DNA of 64,000 nt. Origin: Albula goreensis (Eukaryota; Chordata; Actinopteri; Albuliformes; Albulidae). The position numbers and the translations under genes are program-made. The notes under the pieces were generated by a model that did not search any database, was not told the DNA's origin, and saw only the letters and a program-made list of their open reading frames with translations. Below are positions 49,720-60,662 of the stretch, one piece after another. The stretch is taken from positions 30,902,936 through 30,966,935 of the forward strand of contig CM040747.1 of assembly GCA_022829145.1 (NCBI GenBank), given 5' to 3'. Numbering within the stretch: position 1 is the first letter of the stretch; each line of letters starts with the position of its first letter.

Positions 49720-50110
49720 GTTAGTGTTTCAGCACTCTGCAGTAACGGTGAATGTAATCCAACAGATCTGGCGCTGCTGTGGGGGAGCCTAATCCGAGCT
49801 CACAGGTAGACCATGGGTCACTGCTCACCCCCATGTCATCAACGCACTCGATGTACCCGTGTGCCACCTGGCCGAGGCGCCAGCCTCTGCCCGTTCCCTT
49901 AAAACCCGGGCTAATGCCGAGTGCCAGCACCGGGCGAAAGAGCGCTGAACCTGCGGACCTCGGTTGTCAGGGCCAGATTGCTTTGCTCTAATCTGATTGG
50001 CAGAGGACCCGGCTGGCGCGGCGCTCTGCTCATGCCGGCTTTCGGGCCTCGCTACCGTAGACCATGGGCAAGTACGAAATGCATCACATGGGGTTGTGGA
50101 AGGCCAGCGC
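49720..50110. promoter_or_regulatory. candidate regulatory block with minus-oriented CTCF-like motif
   Basis: Complex, CpG-containing unique DNA with ctaatccgagctcacagg, cccgggctaatgccgag and ctctaatctgattggcag. At 49861-49874 the minus strand reads CGGCCAGGTGGCAC, which fits the CTCF core at about 12 of 14 positions. It lies about 0.8 kb upstream of exon A. Function is inferred. Confidence 0.35.
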
Positions 50111-50170
50111 CCAGGAGTCGGCCGACACGCCACTGATATGCTCAATTTCACAGCAAATCACAAGAAGTTT

Positions 50171-50265
50171 ATTTTTTGGTGCTGTGGGGAAAATATGCGT
50201 TAAATTTTGCTGCTTCATTTCAGAGAATGTAACCATCACACCGGACCAGGAATTAAATCAGGAAC
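50171..50265 (+). repeat. dispersed repeat R1, 5' part
   Basis: tgtggggaaaatatgcgtta, then ttttgctgcttcatttcaga and gaatgtaaccatcacaccgg match 51352-51440 with scattered differences. It is the left portion of the element whose right portion is seen at 51445-51560. Confidence 0.6.
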
Positions 50266-51340
50266 TACCAAAAGTTTGTGTCTCTCTTTCCGATGCAAAA
50301 TACATTCCTTCAAGTACTGAGACTGAAACAGGAAGGAGTTAAGAATCAAATGAATCCAGAGTTGTAGCTTTTCTGTATGTTGATGACTTTTTCCTCTAAG
50401 AAGGAGGCACGGCGGGCAGTCAGCCGTGCTCTGGATGACAGATGAAACCCTCGATGTGGTTGGTCCCTTGGGTCTCACTACAGCATCTGAGATGCAGTCT
50501 ATCTATAAGAGCACACAGCTACAAGCCACAAACTGACACAACCACAGAAAACTCATTTAGAACATATTTATATATAAAAGGGTGAACGACTGAGGACTCC
50601 TCAGTGCTCCTTTCAATCTCATTGGTACTAGAGGCACATGCTTTGTCTATCAGTCTGGCAAGATATCACTCTTAATATTAAGGGAACCAATAAGGTTGCG
50701 CCTCGTTAGGGCAAGACTGATGGAACAGCACGTCTACAAAGTACTTACAGCTATGAAGACTGACAGCTCGGTATAGACTGAGCCCTTCATTTTCTCACTG
50801 TAAATAAATCACATGGAGTGATAATTGAGTGGAATCAATCAGGGAGGGGGGGGGGGTTGCAGAAGAAATCAACCTCTCCCCCCTCCCCACCCCTACCCCC
50901 CCGGTTGTGTCCCACAGGAGGCTGAAAACTGAGTGAGATGTGGAGGCCGTGGGGGAGGGGTGTGGATCAGAGACTCCAGTCATCATTCATCCTCTTGTCA
51001 ATATCGACTTGTTCTACATGAAGGCGGTCAGCACAGGGCCGAGGCTGAGCTTCATCACCCTGCATAGACCGCCGGCTGACAGCCTCGCACCGACACGAAA
51101 ACAAACCCGCCGCGCCGAGACACACCTCTCACAACCAAGGCCCCGCGATCTGAAGACGAATCTCACTTACGCCTGCATCTGCTCATTCTCGCCCCCCTCG
51201 GCAAATCCCACACAGCGTTAACTAAGACAGCGTTATCACTTTCAGCTGTAATAGATACGTATGATGTATGGATTCAACATTTGTCTTTAATATTTCAACC
51301 TGCAAACAAATGCAAGTGTGAGAAAATCCAAACAAGCTAA

Positions 51341-51560
51341 TTTCTTTGCGTCTTGGGGAAAGTACGTTTTAAATTTCTGCTGTTCACTTCAGAAAATATA
51401 ACCATGACTGATGTTAAAATCACACTGGACCAGGATTTAAATGTAGGTGTTAATACTATAAATTTTTATTTTGACAGTTTTTTTTTATTAGTCCCACTTT
51501 TACACACAAATTGTGTTGATATTGATACCCGCAGTGTTAAATTTACTGTTTGAAATCTGA
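51341..51560 (+). repeat. dispersed repeat R1, longest copy
   Basis: The left half (cttggggaaagtacgtttta, ctgttcacttcagaaaatat, ctggaccaggatttaaat) matches 50171-50265. The right half (ttattttgacag, tagtcccacttttacacac, cccgcagtgttaaatttact) matches the reverse of 42872-42969. The element is therefore at least 220 bp. It has no open frame or recognised class. Confidence 0.65.
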
Positions 51561-54500
51561 TGTGATGAAACATCTTTGGCATTATCAGTGATGACCAAAA
51601 TTAACCCTTGAAACTGTGCTAGTTAAAAAAAATGTTAAATGTTGTTACATCTCCCATGCAGGCTGAATCTGACCCAAAATTAAGGACACATGCCGACTGA
51701 ATCCCATCCAAGGTTAAGGACACCAGCTCAGTGAATTCAGGCCATGGTCTATTTCACTAGAGCTGTTTCAAATTCCGCTCTGTCAACAGTTTAACATGAT
51801 GTAAAAGGAGAAAACGTGTTGCACAGAAGCTTGTGTCATCCTGCTTCGGTCTCATGGTCCCCACAAATCACAGTGTATGGGAGGGTTAATAGACAGGAGG
51901 TACTGAGTCATGTGACTGTGTACCTCTGCCCCTCCCTCCGAATGCACATCGCAGGCAAGCCCTGCCGCTCTCCCCGAAAGTCTCACTGCCATGGCTGTCC
52001 CACCATCTGATGAACTATGTATAACCGTCACAACAAACAAGACGAGAAAGTGGGACGGCCTTATTTAGAGGGGATCTTAGCAGCTAACAGCTTGTTCCTC
52101 GAACAATTCTTGAATGTCCCTTAAGTGTTCCTAAATTATTCTTGAGTCTCTCTTAAATGATTCCAAATGTCTCCTGAATGTCCCTTGCATGCTGGTTGCC
52201 CAAGCAGTCGAATGATCCCCAAGCAGTCATGTGACATTTTATTGTTTCAGACACATTGTGTCAAAATCATAGCAAAGGCATATAGCGTTCTGGGGTTCTG
52301 GGAAACTGGACACATTTTAGAGTTGGAAATGAGTTTACCTTAATGTTCCAGGAATGATATTGGAACCAACAGTCCCTAGCTGGGATGAGAGTTTGTGTAT
52401 CATTTATGTAGTAGAATATGAGAAGGGAAGGAAGTGCCCAGCTCAGCGAAAGAGTTGTGTTCATTTCAGAATGCCAAGGACACGGGCTCCCCATATTCAA
52501 ACGGTTTAACACTCAGGTAATGAATACTCCAGAACAGAACTCTCTCTCCTGGAATCACTGCTTCTCTCCAACTCTACCTCCGTTATTAGCTTTCTCTCTC
52601 CCCCTCTCTATTTCATCCCTCTCTCTTGCTCTTTCTATCTCTCTATCTCTCTACCCCCTCCCTCTGTCTCTCTATACCCACACCCCCCAACCCACTCTTT
52701 CCTGGCCTTTTAAATTCTATCACTCTATTAATTCCAGCCTGCAATATCCACAACTATCTATAAATTCAATTGTCAGGCAGTGGGTTTTTTTATTCTCAGA
52801 CACACTTGAATCTAAAATTAGGGGCAGTAAAACTCGCATTAACTGTAAGAGGAATGGAATAGTAAGGGCCCATAATTCAGCATAAAGCAAGCCTTTCTGA
52901 CAGAAGAGAGACTTTTTCAGAGATAATGATTTTATCTGTTTTTGCCATGTGGGGCAGCAGCAATTCCTTGGTGTGCCATTAACATGGAATCAGAACGAAC
53001 AGCCTTGCAATTCTGTTACGCTTTACGAGGGGAAGTAATAACTGTTCGAATGTAAAAAAAAAAAAAAAACTAAAAATCACGTTGCTAACGCAAAATGGGT
53101 CAGTTGCGTTATTTATGTAAAGACCCTGTATGCTTTGAACCAAGATGGGTAATGTTCCTCAACAATGGATTTCATGTTGCATGCAAAATGCTTTTTGCAT
53201 GTCATGTAGGTGATTAGAACATTTTTATGCCACCTCTACTGCAATAAAATCAGTGAAGACCTGCAAGTCTTTGTCATACATATATATCATATACTATGTA
53301 CTATATGTCACATATATATATATACAAATATTGGCCCCTTATTAATTCCCTGTGGCTGTCTATGAAACGAATAGGCATTCAATTAGAGGGAGTGAATGCA
53401 GAATCTTCCAGGCCGGTATACATGAATCGTTTCAGTGACAAATTAGTCTGCGGCTATCCGGGGTGATGATGTCTTGAGAGACAGAGAGAAGGAGAGGAGG
53501 GGAAAGATGTAAAGAGGTGTACAAATAAAATCAGAGGGATAAAATGAGGTGTGCATCTTCGTGAAAGTGACAAAGATGACGTCTCTACTGTTAATGTGAT
53601 TCCCCTGTATCTGTTAGAACTCACAGAGAGACAGAATCAGTGTCTAAACACAAAGGCAGACCACAGACACACTTCCCGAGTGGATATTAATCAAAGACTC
53701 AATTAGCTACAGCTCTGCCTCCATGACTTAAGCACGCAAACGGACAAAAGCGTGAATTATATGGTAATCATTTGTGAGATTTGCGGAAGTTTTTATTTTC
53801 TTGAAAGTGTAGCAGAGTAAAATTCAAACAGGATCCCCTCCTCCTCCTTTACCTGTTTTTCCCCCATGTGCTTGCTGCAGCATGACATCGCAAACCAACA
53901 GGAAAGCCGTTTTTGGATAAATACGGGCACTTGGCGTTGACAAGGTGTCATTAGCGTGTTTGACTGATTCTGCGCTCTGACGATTGCACAACCAAAACAT
54001 GCAATCACTGAGTTAAGGCACGGCCACTGAGAGGGAGGGAGGGAGTGTGTGGGAGGTCCTCCTCTTTCTCCTTTTCTCTCAGAAAATCAAGGGGGCTCGG
54101 ACTACACATACCATAATGCTCATCCAAAATAACCCCTGTGGAGAACACAGAAAGGATGCATAGACAGAGAGGAATCAAGGCACGAACTTCTTCTAATAAC
54201 ATAACGGTTCGAAATGCACTTATTTCAAGTCGTTTTGAATTAAAAACTCGTCTTAAATGATAAAAGTGTAAACTGCAAACGCAGTGGAAAATGACCAAAT
54301 TCAGTGGAACAGACAGTACAGGTTTTGCATGGGAAAACTACTGTTAGCATAAGATTTGTATAGACATGAGATGAGCATAGGTTACAGTAGTTGTTTGGTC
54401 TTAAAGCGCAATGTCATGACTGCTTCCTTTTTGGAAAAAAAAACATGAAAATCTAATCTAATCTAAAAATAGAAATCATATTCAGATATCTAGATCTTTA

Positions 54501-55433
54501 AAAACATGTTTATACAAAAACTGTATTGCTAGACCCTGGTCATAATCTGGGTTGTGAACGCCTTTTACCATGGTGATGACGAAAGGACTTGTGAAGTCAT
54601 AGAAAGGGTAAAAACGTGTGTTACCTCAATATTTACCCTTGTGAAGTCATTGAAGGCCACAAAATAACTGACATGAATTTAAATATTTAATTTGCTTGAC
54701 TTTTTAAAAAAGAATCTTTAGTAGTGCTTTTAAAATGTAGACATTCATTTTTGATTATGTTTTTGTACTATTACAAATATTGAAATAAAAAATTCTTTTA
54801 CAATAATCTAATATTGTTTTACCATATGTGCGAATATATAATTTAGATTATTATTTGTCAATTACTTTGTACAGCTCTTTGTTCATAAGGGGCTAAGAAT
54901 TTGGGCACACTGTCACACTGTCCAGGTGCCCAGGATTCTTCTTAGTTGAATCTCTTATTTGAATAACATTGAGATAATGTTTCTAGGACAATGTACAGGC
55001 ATACACCTACAATAATTATGTCTAAGTAACATGCTGATTTCAATGTTTTGCCAGCTGCCACAATTTGGCAACAACCAATATATAAATAACAGCCAACAAA
55101 CCAACACAAAACACAATACACAGCCTGACAGCTGCTGGTAATTACCGTATTTCAGCATGTGTATAGGGAAAAAAACAGAATACGAAAACAAACTTTGCAT
55201 TATGACTGCATGAGCAGTTTCTCCATACACAAAAAAATACCAACATCATAAAATGCATGGCATTGTATTCACAGTCATCTGCTGCCTACAGTTTTTTGGC
55301 AACAGAGTAGCCCTTTTCCGAACCTCAGCGTTACGTTATACTGGCTTTTGTGGCAGACAATGGGTTTGTGGAGCGATTGCGGATGTTTCTGTATCTAAAA
55401 ATACCTGGTACATCTAAATCCTCTCCAGCCAGA

Positions 55434-55471
55434 GAGAGAGAGAGAGAGTGGGAGAGAGAGAGAGAGATCAA
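55434..55471 (+). repeat. (GA)n microsatellite
   Basis: Two GA runs separated by a tggg interruption, about 38 bp. Confidence 0.9.
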
Positions 55472-55559
55472 TTGTTATAACATTACCAGGATGGAAAGTA
55501 GTAATTCACTTCATTGTCGATAAACGGCTGCAGAACAACACCTCTGATTACACACAATC

Positions 55560-55760
55560 AATGCGGTAATGGCAGAAACACATTTGTACGATGGTGGAGC
55601 GGCCCATAAAAAGGGCTCCGATGTGCCAGGTGGGACACCCCGATGCTCATATCGGCGCGCCTCGGGCGGCCCGCGGTTAGGCTAAACAAACTTATTTTAC
55701 ACCATTACGCTCCGGCCTTTTTCCGTGTCCAAAGTTTCATCTTACTCAGAGGCCTTCACA
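55560..55760. promoter_or_regulatory. candidate conserved non-coding element, CpG-rich core
   Basis: It has atgcggtaatggcag, gcggcccataaaaagggctc (TATA-like) and a strongly CpG-rich core ggcgcgcctcgggcggcccg. A compact CpG core with flanking AT motifs could be an enhancer or a weak promoter. Confidence 0.35.
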
Positions 55761-56280
55761 GCAAGGAACATGCATGCCTGCTCGTTTCAAAGTGGGGGGG
55801 AGTGTCCAATCTGTCTTCATTACTACGAAAGCAATATCTTTACTACATTGAAAATTGAGCCGCCATGACCATTTCCATCTTCTTCTTCTACTTTTTTTTT
55901 TTTTAAATGTATATGAAAATGTAATACAAAAGCATTGCTGTATGCAGTTTTGGGAATAAGACAGTACAGTAATCAGATGTATTTTATGGTAACAAGAAAC
56001 ATGACGTTAGTTTTTCAGATTTTGGTCAGCTGCCTCAAATAAGCAAGTTGATGCCTCTACGATACTTGACTCTCCTTGCTCATGGAATGCTGTATTTTCT
56101 CTTATTGCAATTGTGTAATAGTTGCATTGTAGTGTAATTAATGAGCATTAATTCTCAGACATGTTTTATTCCTTGAATATAACATTGTAATTACACAAAT
56201 TAGGTATATTCTATGGTCATAGTTGCTGAGATTCTATGATTGTAGTTGCTCAGATTGTAGTTGTTCAGATGAGGTATATT

Positions 56281-56530
56281 CTATGATTGTAACATTGTAA
56301 TAGCACAGACACTGTATAATCTGTGGTTGTAACATTGTAATAGCACAGACGTTGTATAATCTGTGATTGTAACATTGTAATAGCACAGACGTTGTATAAT
56401 CTGTGATTGTAACATTGTAATAATGCAGGCATGTTATTGTCCATCATTGAAACAGTGTAAAGTTTATATGTGGTTAACGTTCAGGTGTGGTTTATTCTAT
56501 GATCGTAACATAGTAATAACACAGACGTAG
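56281..56530 (+). repeat. minisatellite, 40-bp unit
   Basis: Units beginning ctgtgattgtaacattgtaa and ending cgttgtataat recur at exactly 40-bp steps from 56281, 56321 and 56361. A diverged copy follows at 56401 and an outlying one near 56491. Shorter related text precedes the array from 56210. The minus-strand frame with repeated LLQCYNH is a by-product. Confidence 0.9.
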
Positions 56531-57589
56531 TGCACTGCACTCTGTCACTGTAACGGTGCGTCACGTGGAGCTGGTGGAGGCTGGCGCACGAGCAGCTCTG
56601 ATGTACAGGGCTGATCTGCGGACGATAGGAGCTCCGGCGGAGCTCGGCAGCACGCGTGGCGGCTGACGTTCAGATGCCAATCTGGATGATTTAGGTCATT
56701 TTCTCCTCCTTCCCTCTCTTTCCGCTGATAAGTGTGGGCCTGCAGTGTGTTATCTTTATCAGCTGACGGAAAGGCTTTGTCTGAAAGAGCGCATCCTCCC
56801 GTCCAATCAGCTGCGGAGCGAGGACGTAGAAGAGGAAGAAGAGACAGAAGTGGTACACAGGAAGACAGTACATCTTCAGTGCTAAATCGACTATAAAAGA
56901 GTGGACGTTCACTGTGACGTTCAACTCAACTCCAAGTCAGTATCTGATCCTTCTTGAACAAACAAACATCTCACAGATAAGTTAATAGTGGATGTTTTTT
57001 ATGCGTAGTAGTTACAATTAAAGTCGGAGGAGAGACACAAACAAACCCAAGTTCCAAAACAACCAGGGTGCTGTTTCAAAATCCAGCCAGCCAACACGGG
57101 ATACAACTCAATGCTGGAGAAACAAAATGCAGACAAAAGTTGCACCGACAACTTTGCGGCTAAAAGGACAGACATGATGAGGGAAATATGATCTCCGACT
57201 GGTGGAACTTCACAAATGTGATTGTTTCACGACTGCAATAGATTAAGCTCAACCTGTTACAAGGAAATACAGGTGTGTTTTCCTTCCCAGAAGCACCCCC
57301 CATTGAAAGGGGGGGGGGATCAGAGACGACAGCTTAGGCATTATTCAACAACCAATATGTCTAAAAGAGCCTCTCCCCAGATGAGTCTTTCATTTATTCA
57401 AAGGCTGGCCCACGTATGCCCACTAAAGAGGATGAACTGTGCTCAAAGTGAAATGAGATTGCAAATAAAAATTACACAGCACGGAAAAAAAAAAAAATCT
57501 GGATTAAAAACACATTTTATTAAACAGATGGAAAAAAAGAGGATTTTCCTGGAGGTAACGCTCTCGGTGAGTGGGTGAACGAGGGGGAA

Positions 57590-57870
57590 AGCCTGCCTCT
57601 CTTACCCTGGATCAGATGCTGGAAATTGGCTGTCGAGTCAAGGGTTGTCGTGATTGATTTGAGTCTGTGGAACCTGCCCGAGACGCTGTGGGCTCGCCGC
57701 CGCTAACGTCGCCGGCGGCTTACCTGCTGCCTCCCCGAGCCAAGCGCAGCCCTCTCCCCAGATCTAATTCACGACGTGCCCATTGTGGGGTTCAGCTACG
57801 TGACAGCGGTCCTACCATTCTGCTCTGACGGTCTACTGGGCCCATAAAAGGCACTGGAGGAGCTTCCCTT
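57590..57870 (-). promoter_or_regulatory. candidate 5' exon region with two splice donors
   Basis: On the ESRRG strand two strong donor matches occur. CAG|GTAAGC would end an exon at 57724, and CAGG|GTAAGAG would end one at 57606. The surrounding 250 bp is GC- and CpG-rich relative to its flanks. Either could be a non-coding first exon spliced to exon A. No promoter motif is decisive, and two good donors close together also occur by chance. Confidence 0.3.
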
Positions 57871-57900
57871 CTTTAACGATTCAACCAATTGAGTTCAGGT

Positions 57901-58300
57901 ACAATTCAGCCAACACTACATGTTAAAATCATACCTACCTTATCTGTTCAACCAACACCTATAGTACCTGGTACACTTATACCTACCTTATCAGTTCAAC
58001 CAACAACTATATCTTCTCTTAAACTTATACCTACCTTAGCAGTTCAGCCAAGAACTATATCATCTCTTAAAATTATCCCTAACTTATCAGTTCAACTAAT
58101 AACTACTAATAATTACCTGCTAAACTTAAACCTTCAATATCTGTTCAACCAATGCCTATATTGCCTGTTATACTGGTACCTACCTTTTGTGCTCAACTAA
58201 TACCTTCATTACCAATTAAAATTATATCTGCATTATCTATTCAGCCTATGCCTATATTATCTGTTCACCAACGTGTTAAGATTATACTTACACTATATAT
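57901..58300 (+). repeat. minisatellite, 48-bp unit, about 8 diverged copies
   Basis: Units beginning ttatctgttcaaccaacacc and ending cttatacctacc start at 57940, 57988, 58036 and 58084, exactly 48 bp apart, then continue in more diverged form to about 58300. Because 48 is a multiple of 3, the plus strand stays open over about 300 bp as a 16-residue repeat (IPTLSVQPTTISSLKL-like). The upstream context does not support translation. Confidence 0.9.
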
Positions 58301-59099
58301 TCAATTTTATATTATTTTATTCTGTGCAGTCTTTGACTGAATTGAAACTTCTGAATTGAACAGAATATATGTATATCACATATTCAAGCAAATATCTATG
58401 TATTACATTTTAGCATTTACACAATGTTAGCCACCTGTTCAACCTATGCCTGTATTACTTGTTTAAATGTATTCGATCTAATTCACTGCACCACTATTAC
58501 CTGTTAAAAATTGTTCCAAGCTCAGGTAAAAGCAACATTTTAAACATACGTACTTGATATATGTAAATGCATTGTATTTCAAACCTGAAAAGCAGCCTAT
58601 GCCTCAACTAGGTTATTTTACATCAATAAAACAACCTGAAAACTGGTAATATGACAGTGTCAGAATGTAATCAGATAAAATATAGTTATTATTTAAAGGG
58701 CCACTTTTCTGAATATGTGAAGAGCTGGAGAACAGTGTGTCGCACAGATTTAAGGAAATGTTTTTTTTTCATTCTCGACATCATTATTGAATAATCCTGA
58801 GCGCTATAAACTGCAGATGTCCGATGGGAGCCCATTGAGGGGAAGGCAATCTACTTCATTACATGTTCTGTGAATTTACAGTAACGTGCCGTTCCCCTGA
58901 CAAATTAATCACTTTCACAGCATTTTATCATATAAATAAAATATCACCTCAGGAGAGAAATAAGCTAAATCAGTTGATTCAACCCATCCATCAGGAGGGA
59001 GGCGGTCGCCCGGGCAACGCTGCAGCTACAGACGGGCTCTCCTGTGTGACCTGGAGCCTGCACCTTAGCCATTCTGAGCACAGGTGCACTGAGGTGTGA

Positions 59100-59960
59100 G
59101 TTATTACAAGTGTGTGTGTGTGTGTGTGTGTGTGTCTGCATGCATGTCTCTGTCTATGCATGTATGAATTTGATGTGCCTGCATGCGTATGCACATTTCT
59201 AGGGGTGTCTGTGTGTTAGCATGTGCTGTGTGTGTCTGTGAGCATGTCGCCATCTAAACAAATGTGTGGTTTGTGTTTGGAATGTGGTGCATGTGTTGGG
59301 GTGTGAGTGTGTAAGTATATGTGTGCAGCTACTGTGGGTGTCTGTGCGTTCACTTTCTGTTTGATGTGTGTGCTTGTTTATTTGTGTGTACCATGTGTTG
59401 AGGGTGTGTGTGTGTGAGAATGTATGCATATGTGTGTGTTTGCATGTCTGAATCTGTGCCTTTGTGTGTGTCTCTGCCCTGTGTGTCTGAATGTATTCAA
59501 GCGTGCAGTCACCCATCTGTGTATGCATGTGTATCAGTGTGTTTGCATGCGTGTCTCTGTGAGTGTGTGTGTGCCTTTGAGTGTGAGTGAGAGCATGAGG
59601 ATGTGTGCATCAGTGAGTGTTGCATGTCTGCCCTTCTCTCCCCTTCACATTTGCAGGCATGCGAGTGTCCATCTGTGCTGGAGAAGTGCCAGCACGTGTG
59701 TGTGTGTGTGTGTGTCTGTGTACATTCATTTGTATGTGCTTTTATATTAGTGTGCATCTGTGTGTTAATGTATATGTGAGTTTACATATTAGTATTTCTG
59801 CATGAGTGAGATTAAATGTATACGTGTATAAGTGTGTATGGAGGTCCGAGGTATGAATGTAGATGTAGGTGTGTTTTAAGGTCTGTGTGCGTGCATGTGT
59901 GCGTAAGTGTTTGTGCATGTGTGTGTGCGTGTGTGCACATTTGAACGTGGGTTTGTGTGC
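59100..59960 (+). repeat. long GT-rich low-complexity region
   Basis: About 860 bp of degenerate TG-rich DNA, with a pure (GT)n at about 59112-59134 and further short pure runs near 59698-59714. gtgtgcatgtgtg-like words dominate. Open frames rich in Cys/Val (plus) or His/Thr (minus) are artefacts of the composition. Confidence 0.9.
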
Positions 59961-60154
59961 ATGTGTGTATCCAGGATCCAGTCTCCCTCACAAGCAGGTG
60001 GAGCAGGCCATAGTTTTGGTGACACCAGGCTGATCTGAATGTCTCCCTGACCCTTAAAACACTCACTGCATCAAACACACAACAAAGCCTAATCCATCTA
60101 ACCAGAGCAGAGACTTCTAATCCCTCATTTCCCCTGTCCTGAACAGTGTGGGGA

Positions 60155-60662
60155 CACTGCACTGTGAGAATCCTGCACTGTGTGGTCACTGCAATGTGAG
60201 AATCCTGCACTGTGAGAATCCTGCACTGTGCGGTCACTGCACTGTGAGAATCCTGCACTGTGAGGTCACTGCACTGTGAGGATCCTGCACTGTGAGGTCA
60301 CTGCACTGTGAGAATCCTGCACTGTGAGGTCACTGCACTGTGAGAATCCTGCACTGTGCGGTCACTGCACTGTGAGAATCCTGCACTGTGAGGTCACTGC
60401 ACTGTGAGGATCCTGCACTGTGCGGTCACTGCACTGAGAGAATCCTGCACTGTGAGGTCACTGCACTGTGAGGATCCTGCATTGTGAGGTCACTGCATTG
60501 TGAGGATTCTGCATTGTGAGGTCACTGCATTGTGAGGATTCTGCATTGTGAGGATCCTGCATTGTGAGGTCACTGCATTGAGAGGAAATCTGCATTGTGA
60601 GGTCACTGCATTGTGAGGATTCTGCATTGTGAGGTCACTGCATTGTGAGGACACTGTACTGT
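60155..60662 (+). repeat. minisatellite with 16-bp monomer and 32-bp higher-order unit
   Basis: Two 16-bp monomers, tgcactgtgaggtcac and tgcactgtgagaatcc, alternate to give a 32-bp unit repeated for about 500 bp. From about 60479 to the end every monomer has cattg in place of cactg, a block-wise variant switch. The array is imperfect in phase (some monomers doubled). The minus-strand frames with repeated SQCRILTMQNPHNAVT-like text come from the repeat. Confidence 0.95.

Noticed and set aside
52418-52885. 155-codon plus-strand frame
   Set aside because: Runs through a TCTC-rich low-complexity segment; Ser/Leu/Pro-rich with no domain or exon signals.
59409-59805. Cys/Val-rich plus-strand and His/Thr-rich minus-strand frames
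   Set aside because: Direct products of the GT-rich low-complexity tract.
60155-60662. Regular repeats considered as a CRISPR array
   Set aside because: No unique spacers, a directly abutting 16/32-bp monomer, and a vertebrate host gene in the window; it is a minisatellite.
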